7,354 nt of DNA from Deltaproteobacteria bacterium (GTDB lineage: Bacteria; Myxococcota; Myxococcia; Myxococcales; Myxococcaceae), in contig VGRA01000124.1 of the NCBI GenBank assembly GCA_016875515.1, forward strand, positions 1 to 7,354. Reading direction: 5' to 3'. The notes under the pieces were generated by a model, which had not been told where the DNA came from, did no database searches, and worked only from the letters and a program-made list of their open reading frames with translations. Made by a program: the position numbers and the translations under genes. Position 1 is the stretch's first letter; each line of letters opens with the position of its first letter. This document shows, piece after piece, positions 1-6,086 of the stretch.

Positions 1-652
1 CGTCCTCAACGAGCTCTACGGCACCGGGCCAGACGCGGTGCAGAAGCGCGCCGCGCTGTGCGAGCAGCTGCTGGCCAAGGTGAAGAAGGGCGGCAGCCTC
101 GTCCTGATGGAGCCCGCGCTCCGGGACACCTCGCGCGCGCTGCTGGAGCTGCGGGACCTGCTGGTCGCCAGGGGCTGCGCGGTGCGCGCACCGTGCCTCT
201 TCCGCGGCCCGTCCTGCCCCGCGCTGCACAAGCCCTCGGACTGGTGCCACGCCGAGCGCAGCTGGCAGCCGCCCGCGGTGTTGGACGAGCTTGCGCGCGC
301 GGCCTCCCTGCACAAGGAGTCGCTCAAGATGTCCTACCTGGTGCTCGCCCCCGCCGGGGAGGCGTGGCCGGAGCTGCCGGCCGGGCGCCACTTCCGCATC
401 GTGAGCGAGCCGCTCGAGGGGAAGGGACGCGCCCGGTACATGGGCTGCGGCCCGGAGGGGCGCGTGGGGCTGGCCCTGCAGCAGAAGCATGGGACTTCCG
501 CCAACAAGGCCTTCTTCTTCCTCCGCCGCGGGGACGTGCTGCGGCTGGACCTCACCGAGCCGCGCGGAGACGGCCTGGCGCTGGACGACCAGAGCACCGT
601 GATGGTGGTGGCCCCCGCCGGGAAGCCGCCGCCGGCGCCGTGGGAGAGCTAG
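1..652 (+). CDS. Rsm22/METTL17-like ribosomal small-subunit methyltransferase-fold protein (5' partial)
   Basis: The gene enters from the left edge; the reading frame is open from base 2 (VLNELYG...) to TAG at 650-652, so about 216 C-terminal residues are visible and the true start is outside. The visible part matches the Rsm22 family: a LNEL segment, then a strand GGSLVLMEPA (late Rossmann methyltransferase strand), then a cysteine region. Cysteines are encoded at 194-196, 215-217, 245-247 (Cx6Cx9C, the last within DWCH) and a distal one at 446-448 (MGCGPEGR), followed by a C-terminal beta-rich tail with FFFLRRGDVLRLDL. In the mitochondrial relatives (yeast Rsm22, human METTL17) four cysteines bind a [4Fe-4S] cluster and the protein assists small-subunit assembly. 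The same role on the bacterial 30S subunit is inference; methyltransferase activity cannot be judged because the SAM-binding motif I is outside the window. The next gene starts 38 nt downstream on the same strand. Confidence 0.8.
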   Translation, partial: VLNELYGTGPDAVQKRAALCEQLLAKVKKGGSLVLMEPALRDTSRALLELRDLLVARGCAVRAPCLFRGPSCPALHKPSDWCHAERSWQPPAVLDELARAASLHKESLKMSYLVLAPAGEAWPELPAGRHFRIVSEPLEGKGRARYMGCGPEGRVGLALQQKHGTSANKAFFFLRRGDVLRLDLTEPRGDGLALDDQSTVMVVAPAGKPPPAPWES

Positions 653-690
653 CGGCGAGGGGCCCGCCCCGCCTAGAAAGCCGTCCCGCC

Positions 691-1362
691 ATGGTCCGTC
701 ACTTCCTGCTCGCCGCCCTGCTGTGCTCCCACCTGGTCCACGCCGCCGTCCCGGACTTCTCCGCGGGGGGCGTGGTGTTCGGCCTCCAGTACGGCCCGGG
801 CAGCTGGTTCCTGGATGGTCCCAAGCTGAACGAGCAGCTCAAGAACTTCCCGTTGGAACAGGGGCTGCTCACGGGCACCACCCTCAACGGCCAGTCCGCC
901 ACGGTGCGGCTCGGCTACAACATCCTCGGCCATGCCACCGTGGAGGGTACGCTCACCGCTACGGGCTGGAACCTCTTCGAGCCGGGCCGCGGTGGCGCGG
1001 GCTTCGGCACCGGCGTCCTGCACTGGCACCCGCTGCAGCTGGTGGACCAGCTGTACGCCCCGGCGTGGCTGAAGGAGCGAGCCTACGACGCCTCCCTCTT
1101 CTTCGGCATGGGCTACGGCATCATGGGCCAGACGCGCGGCCTGGACGGGCTGGTGTGGCAGTGGGGCGCGGACGCCCGCTGGTACTTCGGCAAGTCCATT
1201 GGGCTGGGGCTGTTCGTGCGCAGCACGCAGCTGGCCACCACCAACTACTACATCGACTTCTACAACCGGTCCGTGGCGGGCAACACCATCGTGCTCGCCG
1301 ACGGCGGCGTGGGCAGCTTCGTGCAGTTCGGCCTGGACCTCACGCTCCGCTTCGCCCCGTGA
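691..1362 (+). CDS. Small exported protein, probable outer-membrane beta-barrel
   Basis: 223 aa from ATG 691. Residues 1-19 form a classic signal peptide (MVRHFLLAALLCSHLVHAA, predicted cleavage just before VPDF). The mature part is rich in Gly, Tyr, Phe and Trp, with alternating polar/apolar strands such as residues near ATVRLGYNILGHATVEGTL, SLFFGMGYGIMG, ADARWYFGKSIGLGLFVRS and, at the end, SFVQFGLDLTLRFAP. Such strands ending in an aromatic-rich C-terminal strand are typical of small outer-membrane beta-barrels, so location in the outer membrane is inferred. There are no catalytic motifs and I do not recognise a named family. The start is chosen for the signal peptide; the upstream Shine-Dalgarno is weak (AGAAAG near 674). 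Its stop TGA shares one base with the ATG of the HAD gene that follows, so the two are probably co-transcribed and coupled. Confidence 0.75.
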   Translation: MVRHFLLAALLCSHLVHAAVPDFSAGGVVFGLQYGPGSWFLDGPKLNEQLKNFPLEQGLLTGTTLNGQSATVRLGYNILGHATVEGTLTATGWNLFEPGRGGAGFGTGVLHWHPLQLVDQLYAPAWLKERAYDASLFFGMGYGIMGQTRGLDGLVWQWGADARWYFGKSIGLGLFVRSTQLATTNYYIDFYNRSVAGNTIVLADGGVGSFVQFGLDLTLRFAP

Positions 1363-2027
1363 TGCGCCACTACGACGCCGCCGTCTTCGACCTGGACGGG
1401 ACGCTGGTGGACAACATCCCCTGGCACCTGCAGGCGTGGGTGGAGATGGGGCGCAAGCTGGGGGCGGACATCACCCCCGAGCGGTTCGAGCGCGAGTTCT
1501 CCGGCCGCCGCAACGAGGAGATTTTTCCCGCCGTGGCCGGGCGCCCGCTGGACCCATCCGAGCTGTCCCTGCTCGCCGCGGAGAAGGAGGCGCGCTACCG
1601 GGCGCTGTACGCGCCGCACCTGCGGCTGCTCGAGGGGGCGGACGCGCTCTTGCAGCGGCTGTCCGACCGCGCCGTCGCCTGCGCCATCGCCTCGGCCGCC
1701 CCCGCGGACAACCGCGCCTTCGTGCTCGGGGGGCTGCAGCTGCACCACCGGTTCGCCGCCGTCGTGGGCGCCGAGGCGGTGCAGCGCGGCAAGCCGCACC
1801 CGGACCTGTTCCTCGCCGCCGCCTCCGCGGTGGACATCCCACCGGCCCGCTGCCTCGCCTTCGAGGACGCGGTGCTGGGCGTGCAGGCCGCGCGCGCGGC
1901 CGGCATGGACGTGGTGGCGCTCACCACCACCACCTCTGCCGCGGCGCTGACCGAGGCAGGCGCGCGCTGGACGGCGCCGCACTTCGCCGCGCTGCCCGCC
2001 GAGGTCTTCGCGCGCCTGGGGCTGTAG
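1362..2027 (+). CDS. HAD-superfamily hydrolase, beta-phosphoglucomutase-like
   Basis: 221 aa, ATG 1362 overlapping the previous TGA by one base (TGATG). All four HAD motifs are present. Motif I is FDLDGTLVDN with nucleophile D10 and acid/base D12, motif II is Ser111 in IASAAP, motif III is K144 in GKPHPDLF, and motif IV is E168-D169 in FEDAVLGVQAARAAGM. A helical cap lies between residues about 18 and 90. It carries H22 and the S47-G-R-R-N-E-E stretch, positions where beta-phosphoglucomutases have a hinge His and a phosphate-binding Arg. This supports the beta-PGM/phosphatase subfamily, acting on a small phosphorylated sugar or similar metabolite in the cytoplasm; the substrate cannot be read from sequence. 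Length is normal for the family. It ends 5 nt before the stop of the convergent methyltransferase gene. Confidence 0.88.
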   Translation: MRHYDAAVFDLDGTLVDNIPWHLQAWVEMGRKLGADITPERFEREFSGRRNEEIFPAVAGRPLDPSELSLLAAEKEARYRALYAPHLRLLEGADALLQRLSDRAVACAIASAAPADNRAFVLGGLQLHHRFAAVVGAEAVQRGKPHPDLFLAAASAVDIPPARCLAFEDAVLGVQAARAAGMDVVALTTTTSAAALTEAGARWTAPHFAALPAEVFARLGL

Positions 2028-2032
2028 CCGCC

Positions 2033-2641
2033 TCAGTTCACGCCCGGCGCAGCCCGCCCCTCGTACTCGGCGGACACGATCCAGGCGTGCGAGCCCTCGC
2101 GGGACAGGTTGGTCTGGAACATGGCCCGCTCCAGCCGCACCAGCGTCCAGCCCACGCGGAACAGCGCGCGCAGCTCCGCGGAGCTCACCCGGCGCGGCCC
2201 GCCCCAGTCGCGCTCTATGTCGCTGAAGCACAGCACGTGGACGCGCCCGCCCGGAAGCAGCACCGTCTCCAGCGCCCGCAGGTAGCGCAGCCGCTCGGCG
2301 TTGGTGAATACGTGGAACAGCCCGCAGTCCAGCACCGTGTCGAAGATGCCGAGCGAGAGCTCCGGGAGCCTGAGCGCGTCCCCTTGCACGAAGGACACCG
2401 GCAACCCGCGCCGCTCCGCCTTGGCCCGCGCCCGCTCGAGCGCCACCGCCGAGCCGTCCACGCCCGTGACGTCGTAGCCCTTCTGCGAAAGGTACAGCGC
2501 GTTCTCCCCGGTGCCGCAGCCCACGTCCAGGAGCCGGCCGTTGAACTCCCCCTCGTCGAAGAGGGAGACCACCTGCTCCTGCGGGCGCCCGGTGTCCCAC
2601 GGCGGCGCGCCCCGCGCATAGACCTCGTCGAAGTCCGTCAT
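2033..2641 (-). CDS. Class I SAM-dependent methyltransferase, small-molecule type
   Basis: 202 aa, starting at ATG 2641-2639, which overlaps the TGA of the upstream RlmL-like gene as ATGA, so translation is probably coupled. The protein starts MTDFDEVYARGAPPWDTGRPQ, an N-terminal signature seen in a widespread group of TehB/thiopurine-methyltransferase-like enzymes. Motif I is LLDVGCGTGENAL (residues 37-49), motif II VTGVDGS (58-64, the acidic residue that holds the SAM ribose), motif III GDAL (87-90), and the post-III turn LLPGGR (128-133). A complete Rossmann methyltransferase is therefore present, cytoplasmic, with no membrane segment. The acceptor is unknown: the subfamily includes thiol, tellurite and small-molecule methylators. 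An upstream Met (MGADLRGAEW..., near 2704) lies inside the neighbouring gene and is rejected because the ATGA start matches the conserved N-terminus. Confidence 0.87.
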   Translation of the reverse strand: MTDFDEVYARGAPPWDTGRPQEQVVSLFDEGEFNGRLLDVGCGTGENALYLSQKGYDVTGVDGSAVALERARAKAERRGLPVSFVQGDALRLPELSLGIFDTVLDCGLFHVFTNAERLRYLRALETVLLPGGRVHVLCFSDIERDWGGPRRVSSAELRALFRVGWTLVRLERAMFQTNLSREGSHAWIVSAEYEGRAAPGVN

Positions 2642-3747
2642 GGCCGCCCCACCGCGAAGGTGCACCGGATGCCGCCATTCTGCACCGCGTAGGTCCGCTC
2701 CCACGACAGGCCCACCGCGCCCAGCAGCGGCCCCTCCGGCGCGAGCACCCCCACCGTCCAGCCGTGGAAGGCCTTGCGCAGCGTCTGCCCGAACGCGGCG
2801 TACAGCGGCCGAAGTTGCTGCTGCTCACCCACCCGGATGCCGTACGGCGGGTTGGTGACCAGCACGCCGTGCCGCATGCCCGCGGGGGGCGCCAGCACCG
2901 CCACGTCCTTGCGCTCGAGGTGCAGCGCGTCCATCACCTCCGCCCGGCGCGCGTTGCGGCGGGCTGCTCCCAGTGCGCCTGCGTGAATGTCCGTGCCGTG
3001 CAGCGGCGGGTGCGCCAGGTGGACGCCCAGCCGCGCCCGCCCCCGCTCCCTCTCCCAGGCGGAGCGCTCCGCGTCGGTGAAGCCCGGGAAGCGCTCGAAG
3101 GCGAAGTGCCGGTGCATCCCCGGCGGCCACCCGCGCGCCAGGAGCGCCGCCTCGATGACGAAGGTGCCCGAGCCGCAGAACGGGTCCCAGAACGGAGCCT
3201 TCCCGTCGTACCCGGCCAGCAGCAGCAGCCCCGCCGCGAGCGACTCGCGGAGGGGGGCGCGGGACACCTCCTGCCGGTAGCCGCGGCGGTGCAGCAGCGC
3301 CCCCGAGGTGTCCACCGACACGGTGCAGTGGTCCTGCGCCAGCCGCACGTAGATGCGCGGCACCTCCTCCTCTTCCCCCGCGGTGAGCGTCTGCAAGCGG
3401 AAGGCGCGCCGCACCGCCTGCTCCAGGAGATCCTTCCGGGCGAGCCGAGACTCCTTGATGGAGCAGCTCACCACCGCGGGCACGCCCGCTGGGGCGAAGT
3501 GGCCGAGCGGCACCTTCTCCAGCCCCTCGGCGAGCGCACGGCCGTGGGCCGCGTGGAACTCCCCCACCCGCAAGAGCACCCGCCCAGCCGAGCGCAGCTG
3601 CAGGTTGAGCGTCCGGTGCAGCCCCGCCGGCCCCTCCAGCTCAACGCCCCCGGGCAGCACCTTCGGCTGGAGCACCAGCCCCCGGCACTCCTCCACGAGC
3701 GCCTCTTCCAGTCCCGGCGTGGTGGTGGCGAACAGGCGTTCCGACAC
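2638..3747 (-). CDS. THUMP-domain 23S rRNA (guanine-N2) methyltransferase, RlmL type
   Basis: 369 aa from GTG 3747. The order is: N-terminal RFATTTPGLEE-type opening (LFATTTPGLEEALVEE, residues 5-20), THUMP-like region to about residue 140, the linker DTSGALLHRRGYR (146-158), APLRESLAAGLLLLAG (164-179), motif I DPFCGSGTFVIEAA (188-201), GTD (251-253) for the SAM ribose acid, and catalytic motif IV NPPYG (299-303). This is the COG0116 architecture of RlmL (E. coli, m2G2445) and Bacillus YpsC; the E. coli protein has an additional RlmK domain that is absent here. Length suits the single-domain form. Start choice: GTG 3747 has GAGGA at 3756-3752, and codons upstream of it in frame end in T (GGT, CAT, CCT, CTT), unlike the gene itself, so ATGs at 3777 and 3783 look non-coding. 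It is the first gene of a two-gene operon with the next methyltransferase. Confidence 0.88.
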   Translation of the reverse strand: MSERLFATTTPGLEEALVEECRGLVLQPKVLPGGVELEGPAGLHRTLNLQLRSAGRVLLRVGEFHAAHGRALAEGLEKVPLGHFAPAGVPAVVSCSIKESRLARKDLLEQAVRRAFRLQTLTAGEEEEVPRIYVRLAQDHCTVSVDTSGALLHRRGYRQEVSRAPLRESLAAGLLLLAGYDGKAPFWDPFCGSGTFVIEAALLARGWPPGMHRHFAFERFPGFTDAERSAWERERGRARLGVHLAHPPLHGTDIHAGALGAARRNARRAEVMDALHLERKDVAVLAPPAGMRHGVLVTNPPYGIRVGEQQQLRPLYAAFGQTLRKAFHGWTVGVLAPEGPLLGAVGLSWERTYAVQNGGIRCTFAVGRP

Positions 3748-3770
3748 GGCGTCCTCAAGGCGGCTAGGAT
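3741..3770 (+). promoter_or_regulatory. Candidate sigma-70-like promoter for the oxidoreductase
   Basis: CCGACA (3741-3746) and TAGGAT (3765-3770) are 18 bp apart and each matches four of six consensus bases of -35 and -10. A start near 3777 would give a leader of only about 5 nt before ATG 3782. The same TAGGAT can alternatively be read as a Shine-Dalgarno AGGA with a rather long 12-nt spacer. In such GC-rich DNA an AT-containing hexamer is notable, but chance is possible. Confidence 0.25.
3752..3756 (-). promoter_or_regulatory. Ribosome binding site deciding the RlmL-like start
   Basis: Read on the minus strand, GAGGA lies 4 nt before GTG 3747. It supports that GTG over the in-frame ATG codons at 3777 and 3783, which would have at best a weaker GGTGG-type site further upstream. 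Confidence 0.5.
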
Positions 3771-3781
3771 GACCCATCCCC

Positions 3782-4663
3782 ATGGCCGACACCACCGTTC
3801 GCACCCGAGCCCCGCTGCAAGTCCTCACGTTGCCCGTGGAGCGGGTGGTGCCGGAGACGCCGGACACGGTGTCCCTGGTGATGGCAGAGGCCCCCGCCCC
3901 GCTTCAGTACAAGGCGGGGCAGTTCTGCACGGTGGACGTGCGCCAGTTCTCCGCGCTGCGCCCCTTTGTCGCCTTCCTCGAGCAGCAGAAGGGGCGGATG
4001 GAGCCCGCGCGCAGCTACTCGGTGGCCTCCGCGCCGCACGAGGGGAGGCTGGTGCTGACGGTGAAGGAGGAGCCGTTCGAGCCCCCGTGTGCCTGGCCGC
4101 CGCTGCTCTCGCCCTACCTCGTCCACGCGGTCAAGCCCGGGGACGTCCTCACCGTCACCGGGTTCCAGGGGCCCTACGTCCTGCCGGAGGACGTGGAGGC
4201 GCGGACGGACCACGTGGTGCACGTGGTGGCGGGCAGCGGCTCGGTGCCCAACTTCGCCATCCTGAAGGACGCGCTGCACCGCGGGCGGAAGCTGCGCCAC
4301 ACCTTCGTCTACTCGAACCGGACCTGGGCAGACGCCTGCTTCCGCAAGGCGTTGCACGACCTTGCGCTGCGGCACCCGGGCAAGCTGCGCGTCGTGCACG
4401 CCCTCACCCGTGAGCCGGAGGGCTTTGCCTATTCGGAGCACGTCCGCGCGGGGCGCATTGGCGAGGCGCTGCTGCGCGAACTGGTCCCGGACCTCGGCAC
4501 GGCGCTCTTCTACGTGTGCGGCCCGGCCATCTCATCGTGGGAGCGGCGGCGGGCGCTGGAGACGGGCACGCAGGCCACCCCGCGCTTCCTCGAGGCGGTG
4601 CTCGGGCACCTCCATTCCCTGGGCGTGTCCGACAAGCACATCAAGCGCGAGGCGTTCGGCTGA
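3782..4663 (+). CDS. FAD/NAD(P)H-dependent oxidoreductase, ferredoxin-NADP reductase superfamily
   Basis: 293 aa from ATG 3782. An N-terminal FAD-binding barrel carries YKAGQF (43-48) and the flavin signature R77-S-Y-S80 followed by VASAPHEGRLVLTVK. A GPY turn (130-132) closes the domain. The NAD(P)-binding domain has VAGSGSVPNFAIL (149-161), the glycine-rich turn, then FVYSNRT (175-181) and FYVCGP (243-248), the conserved C-terminal Cys-Gly-Pro that sits near the nicotinamide. There is no plant-type [2Fe-2S] ferredoxin domain (no CxxxxCxxC), so a separate electron acceptor is expected. After CGP about 45 residues (AISSWERR...) replace the short tail usual in minimal reductases; I cannot assign them. 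The protein is cytoplasmic. It is divergent from the RlmL-like gene (34 nt between starts). Partner and physiological role are not apparent from the neighbours. Confidence 0.82.
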   Translation: MADTTVRTRAPLQVLTLPVERVVPETPDTVSLVMAEAPAPLQYKAGQFCTVDVRQFSALRPFVAFLEQQKGRMEPARSYSVASAPHEGRLVLTVKEEPFEPPCAWPPLLSPYLVHAVKPGDVLTVTGFQGPYVLPEDVEARTDHVVHVVAGSGSVPNFAILKDALHRGRKLRHTFVYSNRTWADACFRKALHDLALRHPGKLRVVHALTREPEGFAYSEHVRAGRIGEALLRELVPDLGTALFYVCGPAISSWERRRALETGTQATPRFLEAVLGHLHSLGVSDKHIKREAFG

Positions 4664-4666
4664 CCG

Positions 4667-4680
4667 GGCGGACGTCCGCC
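4667..4680. repeat. 14-bp perfect palindrome after the oxidoreductase stop
   Basis: GGCGGACGTCCGCC reads identically on both strands, beginning 4 nt after the TGA at 4661-4663 and lying 43 nt before the EcsC-like GTG. It has no spacer between the arms, so an RNA hairpin would be strained, and no T tract follows. An operator for a dimeric regulator of the downstream gene is as likely as a factor-independent terminator; chance in GC-rich DNA is not excluded. Confidence 0.4.
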
Positions 4681-4715
4681 TGCTGCGTGCAGACGCCGTT
4701 GCGCACGCGCATGTT

Positions 4716-4719
4716 GGAG
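4716..4719 (+). promoter_or_regulatory. Ribosome binding site for the EcsC-like gene
   Basis: GGAG lies 4 nt before GTG 4724. It favours this GTG over the in-frame ATG at 4742. Confidence 0.35.
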
Positions 4720-4723
4720 TGCC

Positions 4724-5188
4724 GTGTTCCTCTCCCGCTGGATGGCGCCGGCCGTGCTCGTGTGCGCAGCGCCCGCGTGCGTCCCGGCGAGGGGGCAGGT
4801 GCGGACCTTCGGCACCGCCTCCGTGGACGGCTTCGACGCGGCGCTCTCGCCCTGCGGGGTCTGGTCGAAGATGGTCGCGGAGGCGGCGGCACACCTCGCC
4901 GAGTTTGGGCTTGAACGGGAGGGTGCACCCATCCTCGTCCGGTTGATCGTTACCATTGCCGAGCGGTACTCGATCCCCGTCTCCACCAAAGCCGCCGCCC
5001 AGCTGGTTCCTGCCATCGGCGCAGCCGGCGGTGCACTCATCAACACGCTGTTCATCGACCACTTCCAGGACATTGCACGGGGGCACTTCACGGTGCGCAG
5101 GCTGGAAAAGACGTACGGCGCCGCCCGCGTGACTGCCCAGTACAGGGAGCTCCTCAACGGACTGAAGGAAGCGCGTCAGAAGCGGTGA
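4724..5188 (+). CDS. N-terminally truncated EcsC-family protein, possible pseudogene remnant
   Basis: 154 aa from GTG 4724. Residues about 61-132 resemble the C-terminal part of EcsC-family proteins: VSTKAAAQLVPAIGAAGG (86-103), ALINTLFIDHFQDIARGHF (104-122) and RRLEKTYG (125-132). This is judged from memory of the family. Full-length members are roughly 250-280 aa; the N-terminal half is missing and there is no room for it because the previous gene ends at 4663. Residues 1-25 (MFLSRWMAPAVLVCAAPAC...) instead look like a signal peptide, with a weak lipobox-like APAC. Residues 26-60 match nothing I know. Codon use is less GC3-biased (ATT, GTT, CCT, GGT, AAA occur) than in the neighbours, which suits transfer or loss of selection. 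The EcsC family is poorly understood functionally. It may be a decayed gene or an expressed fragment. Confidence 0.6.
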   Translation: MFLSRWMAPAVLVCAAPACVPARGQVRTFGTASVDGFDAALSPCGVWSKMVAEAAAHLAEFGLEREGAPILVRLIVTIAERYSIPVSTKAAAQLVPAIGAAGGALINTLFIDHFQDIARGHFTVRRLEKTYGAARVTAQYRELLNGLKEARQKR

Positions 5189-5217
5189 GCGCGCGCTGTT
5201 GAGCCGCAGGTGACCGC

Positions 5218-5221
5218 GGAG
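5218..5221 (+). promoter_or_regulatory. Ribosome binding site for the deacetylase
   Basis: GGAG lies 8 nt before ATG 5230, favouring this over the in-frame ATG at 5236, which would be 14 nt away. Confidence 0.45.
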
Positions 5222-5229
5222 CCAAGCTG

Positions 5230-6086
5230 ATGGGGATGTCCGCCATTGCGCCGTCACTCCTGCTCTGGCTCGCGCTCACCGCGGGGGACAAGGCCATTTC
5301 CGAGCGCGGGCCGGTTTCAGGCCCCGCCTGCGCCATGCCGGACGGGCTTTCGGAGGCCACCTTCCCCGCCACCGCCGTCACCCACGGGCCGAGGCGGGGT
5401 GCCCAGCGCATCGCGCTCACGTTCGACGCCTGCCCCCGCAGCCGCGGCACGGGCCACGACCCCTCCATCCTCGCCACGCTGGAAGCGGAAGGCGTCCCGG
5501 CCACCTTCTTCGCCAGTGGTGCGTGGGCGGAGGACCACCCCGAGCACCTCCGCGCGCTCGCAGACAGCCCGCTCGTGGAGCTGGCAAACCACGTCTGGCA
5601 CCACCCGCACATGACCCGCGAGCGGTCCGACGCGCAGCTCGCGGACGCGCTGCTCTGGACCCAGGCACGCCTGCACGAGGCCACCGGCCCCGCTGGTTCC
5701 GCGCCCCCTACGGCGAGCTGGACGCCCGCGTCGCCGCGCTCGCCCAGCGGGCGGGGCTGACGGCGGTGCAGTTCGACATCGCTTCCGGCGACTCGCGCTT
5801 CGGCGCCGAGCGGCTCACCCGGGGCGTGCTCGCGCTCGCACGGCCGGGCAGCATCGTGGTGCTGCACGCCAACAACCCGCGCTTCTCCGCCGGGCGCGCC
5901 CTGCCGCGCATCATCAGCGCCGTGCGGGCGCGCGGCTTCAGCTTCGCCACCGCCGGGGAGCTGCTCGCGCCTCCGGGCGAGGACGCTCAGTCCTGCGAGG
6001 GCACCGCCCTCGGCTTCCAGATGATGACCTCGGTCATCCCCGGGCGCGCGAAGCCGGGAAGCCGGCCCATCTCCCGGTACCCGTGA
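5230..6086 (+). pseudogene. Polysaccharide deacetylase (NodB/CE4-type), frameshifted
   Basis: From ATG 5230 the first frame encodes a signal peptide (MGMSAIAPSLLLWLALTAG), then TFDACPRSRGTG (64-75; catalytic-base Asp66), VPATFFASGAWAEDHP (89-104) and the metal-type HxxxH (H121, H125 in NHVWHH). It stays open to 5758-5760 but loses sense after HEATG. A second frame resumes at 5688 with PRWFRAPYGELD (RxPYG motif), FDIASGD, IVVLHANNPRFS (motif 5) and SFATAGELL. Adding one C to the CCCC run at 5688-5691 fuses the frames to TGPRWFRAPYG. The gene is thus broken by one missing base, or the sequence has a homopolymer error. In the second motif position the usual zinc Asp is Ala67 (TFDAC instead of TFDDG); I recall this variant in a subset of proteobacterial proteins. 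A full protein would be about 285 aa, exported and acting on cell-wall or surface polysaccharide. The last ~33 residues overlap the opposite GNAT gene. Confidence 0.78.

Noticed and set aside
653..690. GC-rich imperfect hairpin between Rsm22-like and beta-barrel genes
   Set aside because: GGGG/CCCC pairs with a short loop, but it is imperfect, lacks a T tract, and such pairs are common at this GC content.
1921..1934. CACCACCACC short tandem repeat
   Set aside because: It encodes a Thr run near the C-terminus of the HAD protein and is only a few units long; no sign of regulation or slippage.
2028..2032. Terminator between the convergent HAD and methyltransferase genes
   Set aside because: Only five bases separate the stops, so any termination signal must lie within coding sequence; no hairpin with a T tract is seen.
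1260..2828. Very long minus-strand open frame across the HAD and methyltransferase genes
   Set aside because: Its low-complexity Arg/Gly/Ala/Pro sequence is the typical shadow of GC-rich coding DNA, and both overlapping genes have full domain motifs in other frames.
2764..4413. Long plus-strand open frame across the RlmL-like and oxidoreductase genes
   Set aside because: Compositional shadow; no domain motifs and it crosses two well-supported genes.
5686..5694. Programmed -1 frameshift in the deacetylase
   Set aside because: The codons ACC GGC CCC do not form a slippery heptamer, and neither a stem nor a stop-codon arrangement that suggests regulation is evident.
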